DNA from: Liolophura sinensis
Taxonomy: Eukaryota > Mollusca > Polyplacophora > Chitonida > Chitonidae
Assembly (NCBI RefSeq): GCF_032854445.1
Contig: NC_088307.1
Coordinates: forward strand, 13,900,017-13,964,016
DNA: 64,000 nt
Reading direction: 5' to 3'
How positions within the stretch are numbered: position 1 is the first letter of the stretch; each line of letters starts with the position of its first letter. The notes beneath the pieces were generated by a model. It ran no database searches. It had not been told where the DNA came from and saw only the letters and a list, made by a program, of their open reading frames with translations. Positions 24,201-32,437 of the stretch are shown here, piece by piece. Both the position numbers and the translations under genes were made by a program.

Positions 24201-25333
24201 AGATCAAACAGCATAAAACGGTGGACTTTTAATTTTAGTCCGTTTTTGGCGTTCATTGTACCAACAATTAAAATCATGATCAGAAATGAACTTCAAATGA
24301 AATTAAACTTTCTCCCTCTCTCTCTCTCTCACACACACACACACGTTTCATGTTCACGAAATTATCGGTTGCAAAAGCAGAATTAAACTCAAAACAAACT
24401 CAGTCTAGGCCAGAAAAAAATTAATTTTGGGTTTCCGGTTGTAAAAATTTGGACTTCTATGAATCCCTGTGTTGGCTCGTCCGTAAAACACAAATCAAAT
24501 TGGTGTCGCCTTAGGAGTTCATAATTCCCTGTTACTGTACATGACCTAAAATTTCAAACATCATGATGTTTTTGCCAGATTTGGGGTGTTCATTTCATTT
24601 TCGAAAGATATTCCTCTTTGCCCTGGTTGCTGATACATTTTATTTATTTATTTATTTTTTTTTGATTGGTGTTTTACGCTGTACTCAAGAATATTTCACT
24701 TATATGACGGCGGCCAGCATTATGGTGGGTGGAAACCGAGCAGAGCCCTGGGGAAACCGAGCAGAGCCCGGGGGAAACCCACTGCTGATACATGGTATGA
24801 TAATCCAAGCACACTGACTAATGGTTGAGGAATATTTGGATACACTCTACCTGTGTACTCCCTTCTGTTATATATATTTATCCTTTTAAAATGTGATTTT
24901 TGGAATTTGCATTTATTTCGTATTTACGTGTACCTAAAGTATTTATTTGACAGACTTAATTTCCAAGCAGTATAATTTTGAAACCTTTCAAACAAATTTG
25001 TTCGGTCTAGTTCTACAAGTCAAAAAAACAAAAAAAACATGTCTATACCCGGTATGTGTCAACAGAGAAGGCAAATGAAGTATCGTATTTCTTCGTCTAG
25101 AAAATGAAAGTACTAAGGCTAGATCGATCTACATAGGCCTACATAGAGCAAGTGTTGGGAATATATCATAGAATGTTGAAATGGAAAGCCAAGACAACTG
25201 CCGACAAACAGGCTGTTCCGAACAGGTGTTAAATAAATAAACGGTACCAGTAGGCCTACGTACCAAATTTGGAATTGGAATTACCGGCACCCTTGTCTGA
25301 CGACCCGTCATCTTCCACCTTTCCACCGCACAT
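1626..25333 (-). CDS. Choline transporter-like protein (SLC44/CTL family), 5' portion of the gene, 11 coding exons; 3' end outside window
   Basis: SLC44/CTL proteins are multipass membrane proteins linked to choline and related transport. Exons on the minus strand: 25333-25264, 15498-15450, 15140-15067, 12294-12216, 10423-10336, 8392-8267, 7551-7485, 5940-5808, 4981-4898, 2976-2864, 1751-1626. All have AG/GT borders and continuous phase, giving 336 residues plus one base. The start MCGGKVEDDG is the only ATG that joins in frame to the family signature KKYDPSFRGPIKNR (about residues 27-40). Then come SCTDVLCC and the first membrane segment (about 45-65), DPNKLIYPTDSEGNICG, and NLLFFDFLKC. A cysteine-rich extracellular loop with N-glycosylation sequons (NCT, NKT) follows, then two more membrane segments (about 250-272 and 276-298). 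The last exon ends in ETWLALG. Family proteins run to roughly 650-700 residues, so about half is missing on the left. Family assignment is confident; the paralogue is not resolved. Confidence 0.9.
2413..2582 (-). mobile_element. SINE family 1 copy, 5'-truncated, with target-site duplication
   Basis: Minus orientation with a poly-T (poly-A) tail at the left. TGGTGATTTGA (11 bp) flanks it at 2402-2412 and 2583-2593. Confidence 0.92.
2650..2725 (-). mobile_element. SINE family 1 fragment
   Basis: 3' tail (TTTCATTGGTGTTTTACTCC then AAGAATATTTCACGTATACA). Confidence 0.65.
3238..3330 (-). mobile_element. SINE family 1 3' part, at the edge of the 21-bp array
   Basis: TTATTTGATGCCATACTTGA then GCATAATGGTGGGAGGAAAC follow the SINE 3' half in minus orientation. 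The expected SINE middle is replaced by the 21-bp array; a SINE head-like segment follows at 3697-3745. Confidence 0.6.
3331..4119. repeat. 21-bp tandem array, two blocks, in SLC44 intron 9
   Basis: Unit CATGACCACAAAGGCAGCCAG. Block one covers about 3331-3690 and block two about 3815-4112. They are separated by a non-repeat segment (3691-3815) that also follows block two, so the blocks are parts of one duplicated segment of about 420 bp. Flanking sequence on both sides resembles SINE family 1. Confidence 0.9.
4190..4485. repeat. 41-bp tandem array (about 7 copies)
   Basis: Unit GATGATATCATCATCAAGTC then AGACCGGACTCTCTTGTCACT. It continues directly from the end of the duplicated segment after the 21-bp array, and its first partial copy also occurs at 3775-3800. 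Confidence 0.9.
6270..6400 (-). mobile_element. SINE family 1 fragment, degenerate
   Basis: TTGGTGTTTTATGTTGTACT and CAAGAACATTTCACTTACAT with a decayed body. Confidence 0.6.
6640..6780 (-). mobile_element. tRNA-like repeat segment
   Basis: Shares GCTGAGACCATTGCTGGTTT-type sequence, a box-B-like TTCGAACC and the ending CACCAGCAATATATGTCAAC with the segment at 2270-2400. Probably part of the same TIR or SINE family as the element at 2225-2802. Confidence 0.45.
6866..6955. mobile_element. Short fold-back element related to 2225-2802
   Basis: TAAGTAACAGTATTATCGTT at the left is matched by its inverse AACGATAATACTGTTACTTA at the right, with a loop of about 40 bp. Confidence 0.7.
7172..7258 (-). 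mobile_element. SINE family 1 fragment, degenerate
   Basis: GGTTTTACTTTACACCATAC and CAAGGATATTTAAC followed by GATGGCCAGCATTG. Confidence 0.55.
9208..9262. repeat. (TA)n microsatellite
   Basis: About 55 bp of alternating TA followed by CACACAC. Confidence 0.98.
9338..9405. repeat. 18-bp tandem repeat (4 copies)
   Basis: Copies of GGGGCTACTTAAGCCATG with one G/T variant. Confidence 0.85.
9541..9817 (+). mobile_element. SINE family 1 copy, full length, with exact target-site duplication
   Basis: Starts GGCCTCCGTGGCTCAGTCGG (box A), has GTGAGTTCAAGTCC (box B) and ends in a poly-A of about 26. ATCACTGCTATGG (13 bp) flanks it exactly at 9528-9540 and 9818-9830, so it is a young insertion. Confidence 0.97.
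10647..11657. repeat. 53-bp tandem array in SLC44 intron 4 (about 19 copies)
   Basis: Unit GTGGAAATTGGGAACACCTA, then ATCAACGTTCTGTTAAGTCG, then CTTAGTGTATCAC. Copies are highly similar. Variation is concentrated at a few sites (ATCAACG/ACCAACG, GTCGC/GTTGC) and at the junction, which is CACGTG in most copies and CACCTG in others. Confidence 0.95.
11884..12060 (-). mobile_element. SINE family 1 copy, truncated
   Basis: TTGATTGGTGTTTTACATCA to the body (CTAGCAGTATGGTGGGAGGG), decayed toward the head. Confidence 0.8.
12138..12200. repeat. 19-bp tandem repeat beside SLC44 exon 4
   Basis: Three copies of GCTAAATGATGTAGACTTA, ending about 20 bp from the exon 4 splice donor at 12216. Confidence 0.85.
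12523..12795 (+). mobile_element. SINE family 1 copy, full length, with exact target-site duplication
   Basis: Both Pol III boxes are present, with an (AAAT)n tail. GTAAATGTCATCAA (14 bp) flanks it exactly at 12509-12522 and 12796-12809. Confidence 0.97.
13140..15090 (-). repeat. 39-bp minisatellite made of the exon 3 end plus its splice donor (about 50 copies)
   Basis: On the minus strand each unit reads roughly CCTGCTCAGTATTGG/GTAAGTCTGC then TGATTGAATGATTG or a variant. The first unit is the genuine end of SLC44 coding exon 3 with its 5' splice site (exon end at 15067); further units run on into intron 3. Unit length is usually 39 bp, and 1,950 bp corresponds to about 50 copies. Many copies keep the complete GGGTAAGT donor; others read GAGTAAGT or GTATGCC. 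The open frames across it on either strand are repeat read-through. Confidence 0.9.
18022..18372 (-). mobile_element. SINE family 2 copy
   Basis: Family 2 is a second tRNA-derived SINE. Its head resembles GGTGGCCTAATAGTTAGAAC with box-B-like GGGATCTAACTCGGG, and its tail ends GTACGACGTTAAACTCCAA. This copy is minus, with CCCTGGTTCGATCC near the right end and AGTCCACGTGGCCAAAGTGC in the body. Confidence 0.75.
18563..18995. repeat. 21-22 bp tandem array in SLC44 intron 1
   Basis: Degenerate units of CATGTCTAACTTATGTCTATA and variants with inserted ACAGGTC, about 20 copies. Confidence 0.9.
19540..19740 (-). mobile_element. SINE family 1 copy, degenerate
   Basis: CAAGAATATTTCACTTATAC, GGCGGCCAGCATTATGGTGG and a decayed head near 19735. 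Confidence 0.8.
20008..20272. repeat. 34-bp tandem array (8 copies)
   Basis: Unit ATGGCTGCATTCTCAGACAT then GAAGAACATTACAC. It ends directly at a SINE family 1 fragment (20277-20326). Confidence 0.9.
20277..20326 (-). mobile_element. SINE family 1 fragment
   Basis: Body only: ACGACCATCCCCAGGTTGCT then GACAGACCTTCCCACG. Confidence 0.75.
20495..20945. repeat. 18/23-bp tandem array in SLC44 intron 1
   Basis: Units of AAAGTACTATATTTCAC with or without the 5-base extension TCACT, about 20 copies. The short and long forms are interspersed. Confidence 0.9.
21833..21952 (-). mobile_element. SINE family 1 copy, truncated
   Basis: TTGTTGGTGTTTTGTGCCGT, CTCAAGAATATTTCAC and GACCAGCATTATTGTGGGAG. Confidence 0.8.
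22048..22150. repeat. 21-22 bp tandem repeat (5 copies)
   Basis: Copies of AACACATCTGATATTATCGT with small changes. Confidence 0.85.
23815..24022 (-). mobile_element. SINE family 1 copy, 5'-truncated
   Basis: Well preserved from the (AAAT)n tail to ACTCACAGCGACCGCATTG; the tRNA A-box end is missing. Confidence 0.9.
24639..24782 (-). mobile_element. SINE family 1 copy, 5'-truncated, with target-site duplication
   Basis: TGCTGATACAT (11 bp) flanks it at 24628-24638 and 24783-24793. The GAGCAGAGCCCGGGGGAAAC block is tandemly doubled inside it. Confidence 0.93.
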
Positions 25334-25438
25334 TCCGTCCTCTGTTGATTTCCCCTTAGTACTGTTCACCAGCTAAGATTTTCACCTGGTCTGCTCAGGT
25401 AAGTGATTGGATTTCGACGGCAGTTTTAAATATATGGG

Positions 25439-25681
25439 CTACAGACCTCGAATGTCACTCCACGCCTGAGTTACATTGACGTATTTGAACACGTCCCAAA
25501 GCGAATAGCTAGCACCTTCCCCTCGACCACTTGTTTTCGCCACAAGAATAACGAGCAGTTTAACAATGACCCAGGTATATCCCGTCATAAGCAGCACCAC
25601 TGCCAAGCTAGCGCGAGACAGCGATTCAACTAGCCCACGTGACCTACTCTGGATTACTGATTGGGTGTCTTCACTGTTCAT
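25439..25681 (-). CDS. Small open reading frame just upstream of the SLC44 start (uORF or short membrane protein)
   Basis: An 80-residue ORF starting in a good context (ACCATGA) and ending 105 bases before the SLC44 start codon on the same strand. Residues about 25-50 (SLAVVLLMTGYTWVIVKLLVILVA) form one clear hydrophobic segment. I recognise no family. It could be an upstream ORF in the SLC44 leader, a separate small membrane protein, or chance. The dinucleotide make-up here (several CG steps) resembles a promoter or first-exon region. Kept only because of its position and the strong hydrophobic segment. Confidence 0.22.
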   Translation of the reverse strand: MNSEDTQSVIQSRSRGLVESLSRASLAVVLLMTGYTWVIVKLLVILVAKTSGRGEGASYSLWDVFKYVNVTQAWSDIRGL

Positions 25682-27171
25682 GGTTTACAGTTTGCTTGGT
25701 AACGGAGAAGGTGTGTAGTCAGCGTGTTACCGTAAATTCTCGTTAAAACGCATTCCTACTTTAAAATTCTTCGGTCACTAAATTACTTTAAGTCATATAT
25801 CGAAGAAAAACGGCTATTTTAATAGAGTTATTTGGCTATGAGATCATAACTATTAAGAAGACAATCAATTAATGTGTCTTCCAGGATTTTGTAAGTATAA
25901 CATAAGCTTACACCCACTGCACACTGTGGTAAAGGACATGGCGGTTCTATGCCATAAAGAAAGTTATCAATCCAAAGTGTGTCCTAACCAGAGCAAAAAC
26001 AAACAAATAAAAACAAACAAAACAAACAAAAAAACCCCTTTAAGATAAACACGTGTACGCTTGCAGTAGGCCTAAATGCGAAATCTGTACATGATGGCGA
26101 GAAGTGGTCACTTTCACGCAAGACTGACGACCACCGGGCTTACGGTACAAACATTTCACCATTCACACGTTCCACAACATGTTGTGGGATTATATGCATT
26201 TAATCCTGTTAAGCATAATTTCACGAGAATCCTAATTGATGAACCAATTCGTTATTAGACTAATTGTTATGTGAATTATCAACTTGTTGTTTTAATTCAT
26301 TGCTGACCAAATTAATTGATTGTAGGTAACGGTTAGATTTTAATTAATTATTAAATATTTGTCGTATACATTGAGTTATAAATATAAATTTAATTTTAAT
26401 GGATTGTTGGGTTTTTATTTATCAAAGAAGAAAACATGTTCTCCTCACCTGCATTCCGTACATCAGTTTTCCATTATACAACGAGATGTCTGCATTTATT
26501 TATATTACAAAAAATAAAAAATTCTATTTTGGTCGCCGCGTGCAAATAAGCATTCCCCCCCCCCCCCCAATTAAATGTGTTTTATCAAATAAAAAAACAT
26601 GTTCCCTACACGTGCATGGCATATTTAACTTTCCTTTAGGCCTACTTGGCGAGATGTCAACATTTTACATATTAATCAAAAATATTCTAAATTCAATAAT
26701 TTTCTGCAAATGACTCCGGCAAAGCAGATAGATGTACGTTTCCCCATTAAATGCTTTATTTATTTACATTTATTTATTTATTTAGTGTCCATGAATGTAT
26801 GAAATAAATTTGGGGGAAAAGTTGAAAAAGATGATCATCGTAAAACATGACCGACCTTACTGTCTACAGTTAAATCAACTGGACAAATTAATTACATTAA
26901 AGAAATAAACTGATACATGCTGGATTTTCGAACCTGCTACTGTATATAGGTATGTATGTATGGACTAGGAGACATTGGCATAGAATTACGACACTTTTGG
27001 TTGATTGATTGATCGATCGGTTGATCATTTATTCACCATTTTTATGCAACATACATCAATAATTGGCAGGAAAAAGCTGAAGAGATCTGCTGCATGGGGA
27101 TTTGAAATCCATGCATGATAGATTATAGGTTAATGCCTGGATTTGACACATACCATGTTTACAACGTGCAG

Positions 27172-27415
27172 AGTTCTCAGTGGCCGAGGAGACTAGCGTG
27201 CTAGTGCAGCACAGTGACCTAGGATCCTCTCACCAACGCAATCGCTGTGAGTTCAAGTCCACCTCAAGCTGTCTTCCTCTCCTGTCGTACTTTGGAAGGT
27301 CTGACAGCAACCTGCAGATGGTCGTGGTTCTCCCTCCCACCAAAATGTTGACTGGCAACATAAAAGTGAAATATTCTTGATTAAGGCGTAAAACACCTAT
27401 CAAGTAAATAAATAA
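27172..27415 (+). mobile_element. SINE family 1 copy, older
   Basis: Head CTCAGTGGCCGAGGAGACTA, box B GTGAGTTCAAGTCC, tail AAAGTGAAATATTCTTGATT and (AAAT)n. Confidence 0.85.
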
Positions 27416-27773
27416 ATATTGGCCATTAGTTTATTCAACCGAATATTGCACTTTCTGCAGTGCAAACATAGGCCTACGGATACCCTGCAGGCTCGCAGCT
27501 TATCAGTCATAACCACTTTCTTATCTTCTGTACGCTGCGTGCATTCACGACTGATCGTTCTTTTTTCTTTTTGCTTCCTTTGAAACCACTGATTCAGTCA
27601 GTCTTAAGCGAGAGGGTGGCGTAACATAACAATGAAATCAGTTATTCTTGCATACCTAGTTTGCGAGACAGATCTTATAGTGTATAGCCTACTACATGTT
27701 GTCACGCAAAAAATCCATATTGTCCTGCCTTACAACAACAGGTATGTATATACACTCAAAAAATAATATAAAA

Positions 27774-28020
27774 GCCTCCGTGGCCGAGGTGGCGAGCACC
27801 CCAGCGCGGCACAATAACCCAGGAGCCTCTCACCAATGCGGTTGCTGTGAGTTCAAGTCCAGCTAATGCTGGCTTCCAGTTTTCAGTCGTTCGTGGGAAA
27901 GTCTGTCTGCAACCTCAGGCCAGTCGTGGGTTTCTCCCGGACTCTGCCCGGTTTACTCCCACCATAATGCTGGCCGCCGTCCTATAAGTGAAATATTCTT
28001 GAGTACGGCGTACAACACCG
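27774..28020 (+). mobile_element. SINE family 1 copy
   Basis: GCCTCCGTGGCCGAGGTGGC head, GTGAGTTCAAGTCC box B and a complete body and tail up to GGCGTACAACACCGGTCA; the A-rich tail is lost. Confidence 0.9.
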
Positions 28021-28204
28021 GTCATGTTTGTTACATAGTTTGTTACAATAATAGAATACATTCTAGCATCACTCATACAAGACTTTCTGCAAAATTTAAC
28101 AAATTATTTTTTGAGAGAACAATCTAATTAAATTTCATTGAATATATACCTTTATGTGTATCGTGCTTTATTAAAAAACCGCTCTAATGTGACTTACAAT
28201 CGGC

Positions 28205-28345
28205 ACATGTAACAGCCTGCGGAATTTCGTGGGTTTCGCCGGGGCTCTCTCCGGTTTCATCCTGCCATAATGATCACCACCCTCGTATAAGTGAAATATT
28301 CTTAAGTACGGCGCGTAAAATACCAACAAAATAAATAAATAAATC
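28205..28345 (+). mobile_element. SINE family 1 copy, 5'-truncated
   Basis: GTGGGTTTCGCCGGGGCTCT to ATAAGTGAAATATTCTTAAG and (AAAT)n. Confidence 0.85.
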
Positions 28346-28890
28346 CAAAATCAAAAAATTAATCTTTTAATTTTAAGAAATAGTTATCTGTTATTGTTAC
28401 TAGAATGTATTCTGTTATTGCAGCAGGTTGTTCTGTTAAATATAACACACTCATGCTATAAATTCAACATAAAGATTTTGTTTGACTAACAGGATATTAT
28501 ATGGAGTATGACAAAATATTATGTCATAATAACAGAATGTATGCTAGAATCATTTAGTCAATAGACGTTCTGTTATAATTAACAGATAATTTCTTTGAGT
28601 GTAGCCGCGGAAAACTCCTTACTGCATGTCTTGCGGATATTTACGGATCTATGTACCTCGGCATACACATGCGCCAAGAGGGTTTTTTTTTTATCGTCTT
28701 TATGAGTCTGTCTGTCTGTCTGTCAGTAACTCTAGAGACGGATAAGCACGCTTAATTTGAACGAAGCTTACACAGGTTGGCCTTGGGTCAGGCACCAATC
28801 TGGATCTGAATTGTTAAAGCGATTCTTCAACACTAACAGACAGGAGAGATATGCAGAGTGCTGTGCAGTATGTACTGTGTGAATAAGCCT

Positions 28891-29147
28891 AATCGGCGTT
28901 TCGGGGATCTCGAGATTTCACGCATATATTGGCGAGACAGGTGGAAGCTCTCGCAAACTATAAGAGCTAAAAGACGTGATTTTACGTTATGTTCCAACGG
29001 CGGCGCCGTCGACACGAAGGACGACAGGTGTGTATTTAGTCTAGGAACTACCGTAAAATAACGACTTTTAACTACGTTAATTTGCGAGAACTTCCACCTG
29101 TATCGCCGATATCTGCGTGAACTCACGAGACCCCTGAAACGCCAATT
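28891..29147. mobile_element. Fold-back (MITE-like) element with arms of about 104 bp
   Basis: Left arm 28891-28995 and right arm 29044-29147 are imperfect inverted copies (AATCGGCGTTTCGGGGATCT against the complement of GACCCCTGAAACGCCAATT; both contain ACAGGTGGAAG and CTCGCAAA). The loop is about 48 bp and contains GGCGGCGCCGTCGAC. Confidence 0.85.
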
Positions 29148-29850
29148 GTGTAAGACGGATCGGAAGCTGGAGACCACGTGATCTCCTTGGTAACAAACCG
29201 CGTGGGTGAAGAAAGCGATCCTCCCAACGTTATTGCATAGGAAAATGCCTATTTTTGGATCGCTGTCAGCGATCTTGTATCCGTTGGATTTGTATAATTT
29301 TCAGCTTTCCAGATAGTCTGAGTATTTCTGCAGAGCTTTGGTGACGTTTTTTTTGTACATCTAGGCCCAACTGGTCGCTAGCGAGAGGCAAAAAGTGACC
29401 TTTTCCCCAGTGCTTTAACATTGGGAGGCCATTTTGTTTTAGGCACAAAAGGATGCTCATGTGACCTACAACTTCCGACTCGTCTTACAGAATTGGGCTT
29501 ATTTGTTGGCCTGCATTTAACTGAGTTGGAAGGTTTGCCCCTTGGGACTGTTAACGGACTGCTAATGGCATGCTCAAGAATTTTTCGCAATTAATTATGG
29601 ATGGAAGCAACTGCAGTGCCATTAGTAAACCAACAACCTACAGACCCATATTCTTTACATCGTAGGCCTACGCGCCGCTCCCTACGTTCGCTTTACATAA
29701 CTGCCACTACTATAGCAATACCATAGCAATAGCAAAATATACAAATCTTTAACAATCTCCGATGTCACTCTGGAGGTCGCACGGCAATAAGGCAAACTAG
29801 TGACGTCAACAAACACAAACTCAGTCTCAAGCTTTGTATTAATAATTATA

Positions 29851-29970
29851 GGTTATTGGATTGTATGGTCCTGTATGAACTCGTCCTGGGCGCCGGAAAG
29901 GAACTCGCAAGCTCGTCCCTTTCCTGGGCACCCAGAACTCGTCCATACAGGACCATACAATCCAATAACC
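29851..29970. mobile_element. Hairpin element with arms of about 57 bp
   Basis: GGTTATTGGATTGTATGGTC at the left is exactly inverted at the right (GACCATACAATCCAATAACC). The arms continue inward with a few differences to a very short loop near GGAACTCGCAAGCTCGTCC. It lies 240 bp from the recombinase ORF. Confidence 0.85.
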
Positions 29971-30206
29971 CATTTATTATACACCCACTTGTCAAAAGCG
30001 TAAGTAAATAAACTCGAACGCTAAACAAATTGGGTAAAACCGTGCTAATTATTTCATATCGCGTAACAATAGCGGATAGCCGGTTGCGGATGAATATGGA
30101 ATACTGAATGGAGCACTTTCATTGGCTGACGGAAAACTGGGTCAGGCGCACGTGGCCGAAGCGGTATTTTACAAACAGAAGTGTAAAGAAAAGGAATGCA
30201 GACGTT

Positions 30207-30810
30207 TCAGTGAAAATTAAAGGTGCAGTTATTGAAAACTGCGCCACCGAACAGACTAGTGTAATCTTTACAGGATGAGGACGAAAGAGAAGTAGAGTTT
30301 GCTGACAAAGTTAGCTGATTATCCTTGGGATTCTGTGCGGAAGTTGCTGGCATCGGAGTCGTGAAAACTTCGTTTGTGTGCACTTGAACTGACCGGCCAG
30401 GGAGTGGAAGCGCGGGAGATTTTTGACTGAAGGCGCGATTGCCCTGAAGTAAACTCGACATTTGCTTCTGCTCTACGTGATCTAATTTAGAATCATACTC
30501 CTGGATGCTAGCAAGGGATTTGTGTCCGGTGACCTGCATAATTTTATGTGGAGCGACGCCAGATTTTACAAGGGTTTGGACGGTTGTTTTTCGGACCGAA
30601 TGATTAGTTTTCCAGCCTTTCAGTCCAGCAGCCTCGGCTGCCCTCTTCATTAGCTCTCTCAAACGATGCTCTCCCATTGGAGTGGAGTAATACCACACAG
30701 CTGTATCAGGTTTGAGGCGACATTCGGGAATTGTTGTGAGGTAGAACGGACTGTCCGGAGACACACACTTTTCTGGACGAGCACGGACGAACATCGTGTT
30801 GTGTCGTCTG
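30207..30810 (-). pseudogene. C-terminal part of a Crypton-type tyrosine recombinase (YR transposon remnant or last exon)
   Basis: The ORF in this stretch carries the C-terminal catalytic half of a tyrosine recombinase: CVSPDSPFYLTTIPECRL, then HSVRKT (HxxR box), TGHKS (second His) and a tyrosine in the context QEYDS about 10 residues further on. It ends with a serine-rich linker and FNNCTFNFH. This matches the domain shared by Crypton-type DNA transposons and the host proteins derived from them. The N-terminal half with the first catalytic Arg is absent. Homology fades near 30785-30810, where a plausible splice acceptor (TCAACAAGCAG) occurs, so it may be either a 5'-truncated copy or a 3' exon. 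No partner exon was found in the window. Confidence 0.65.
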
Positions 30811-31037
30811 CTTGTTGACAAACAAAAAGTAGTCCGTACGTGTGACGTCACAGTTACAACTGTCCCATATATTAAAAATATTGGACAGTTGTGTTTACTA
30901 CATAATATAGTAGGCGCTGGACACTTCTGTGTACAATAATGCTTTATATTAATGATTCGCATGCGTGTGTACAACATGATTCTAACGAGGACATGAAGCA
31001 ATTTTATTGCTGAATACTGATTAAGTAGTTCCACGCT

Positions 31038-31086
31038 AGTGTTTTACGCCGTACTTAAGAATATTTCACTTATACGACGGCGAAGT
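31038..31086 (-). mobile_element. SINE family 1 tail fragment
   Basis: GTGTTTTACGCCGTACTTAA then GAATATTTCACTTATACGAC. Confidence 0.8.
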
Positions 31087-31992
31087 TGTTTTGTCTGTAG
31101 TCAGTTTCTTTTAACCAGTCGCCTATATCCAGCCATCTGTAAAATCATTCACACCCGATATTAAAATAGACTTTCGATAGTTACACGTAACACCACGAGC
31201 TCTACACATTAATATGTTGTACATCCATATTATTTCAAAGAAAATGCAGTAATAATACATTTTCTATTTCATAATGTTAAACCCATAGGTCTAAGCTCGG
31301 TTTCCACGCCAAGAGCTCATTGCCTCAGGTGACGCTATAATTATTCAAAGCCAAGTGGCATGCTGGACAATGGGCACGGAGAGTAATTTGCTTAACAATG
31401 GCTCTTCCAACAAGCGGTTAATAAGAACAATTTGCACTCAGTAACACAGCCTACACTACTGTCTCCGCGAATAGAGATATTTTTGGTGTTTTTATTATAA
31501 AAGAATTTTTTAACATCCAACTCTAAAACCATTCAGCGGCTAGTTGAATTAAAATTCATTTATTACGGTTATCTTATCCTAAACCGTGTAAACAACTTTA
31601 AATATGCCAGTGTCAGAAACAGGGTTTATAATAAAGTCGACAGCAGTTTAGGAAATTGCTTGGTGCTCAATAACCAACATGCCCACTGTTTCATGAATAA
31701 TTGTGAAGTCACTCGAGGTTTTGCCTCCCGCGGTTTAACATTATGAATTAGAAAAAGGTTTTATTTCATCTCCTTTGCAAGAATATAACTTTCAACATGT
31801 GAGTGTGTAGAGTTTGTGGTGTTACGTGTCATTATCGAAAGACAATTTTCGTAGTGAGTATGATCGATTTTACAGATAGCTGAATGTAAGTGGCTGGCTG
31901 AAAGAAACAGACTCTAGTAGAGAGCAGTGATGTAAAGCGAGCGGTGAGAGCGGCACATGCGTTCATGGTACAGACTTCAACGCCACAGGCAA

Positions 31993-32437
31993 ATGTACGG
32001 AGCCGTAAAAAGTGACATTGTTAGAAAAAAAATTAAATAGAAAAAAAACACATGCACACACAACTTTCAAAGTGTCAGTTATGTCTTTTTTTAGTAAGTC
32101 GGGCTCACGAGATAGTTGACCAATAGAAATGCACAATGATGTGCGCATAAGATCTTTGTTAAGTCGTGCACAGAGATCTTTGTTAAATCGTGTACACGAG
32201 ATCTTTGCAAAGTCGTGCGCACGACTTTATAAAGATCTCGTGCGCAAAAGTTACTAATGATCTCGGTATAATAATGCATTTCTATTGGTGAATTATCTCG
32301 TGCACACGAGATCTTTACTAAGTCGTGCGAACGACTTATTAAAAAAGATAACTGAAATTTTAATAGTTGTGTTACTATTTTCTTTTTCTATTCAAATTTT
32401 TGGCTAATTAACCATGTCACTTTTAAAGCTCAGTACA
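31993..32437. mobile_element. Fold-back element with long imperfect arms and AAGTCGTGCGCACGACTT motifs
   Basis: The outer parts (ATGTACGGAGCCG with GTGACATTG against the inverse of CATGTCAC with AGCTCAGTACA) and inner parts (AGTAAGTCG, AGATCTTTG, CCAATAGAAATGCA) are inverted with respect to each other around about 32215. The centre is AAGTCGTGCGCACGACTT, and AAGTCGTGCACAGAGATCTT is tandemly repeated in the left arm. Confidence 0.75.

Larger units (their letters stand above)
15499..25263 (-). other. Intron 1 of the SLC44 gene (9.8 kb), no exon recognised
   Basis: Apart from the arrays and SINEs listed separately, the sequence is AT-rich without coding sense on either strand. Low-complexity stretches occur at 22800-22840 (A/G-rich) and 24310-24345 (CT then CA repeats). 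Confidence 0.7.
27751..28603. mobile_element. TACACTCAAA-type MITE, split by SINE insertions
   Basis: Outer ends TACACTCAAA and TTTGAGTGTA. The internal words TCTGTTATAATTAACAGA and GAATGTATTCTGTTATTGCA match the intact copy at 52693-52903. Two SINE family 1 copies lie inside (27774-28020 and 28205-28345). Confidence 0.65.
25682..28890. other. Intergenic region upstream of the SLC44 gene
   Basis: Holds SINE copies, the split MITE, an A/C-rich AAACAAAC stretch (25995-26035) and a C-run (26555-26569). I see no protein-coding signal. Confidence 0.6.

Noticed and set aside
28833..29177. Opposing ORFs of 114 and 67 codons
   Set aside because: They mirror each other because the sequence is a fold-back element.
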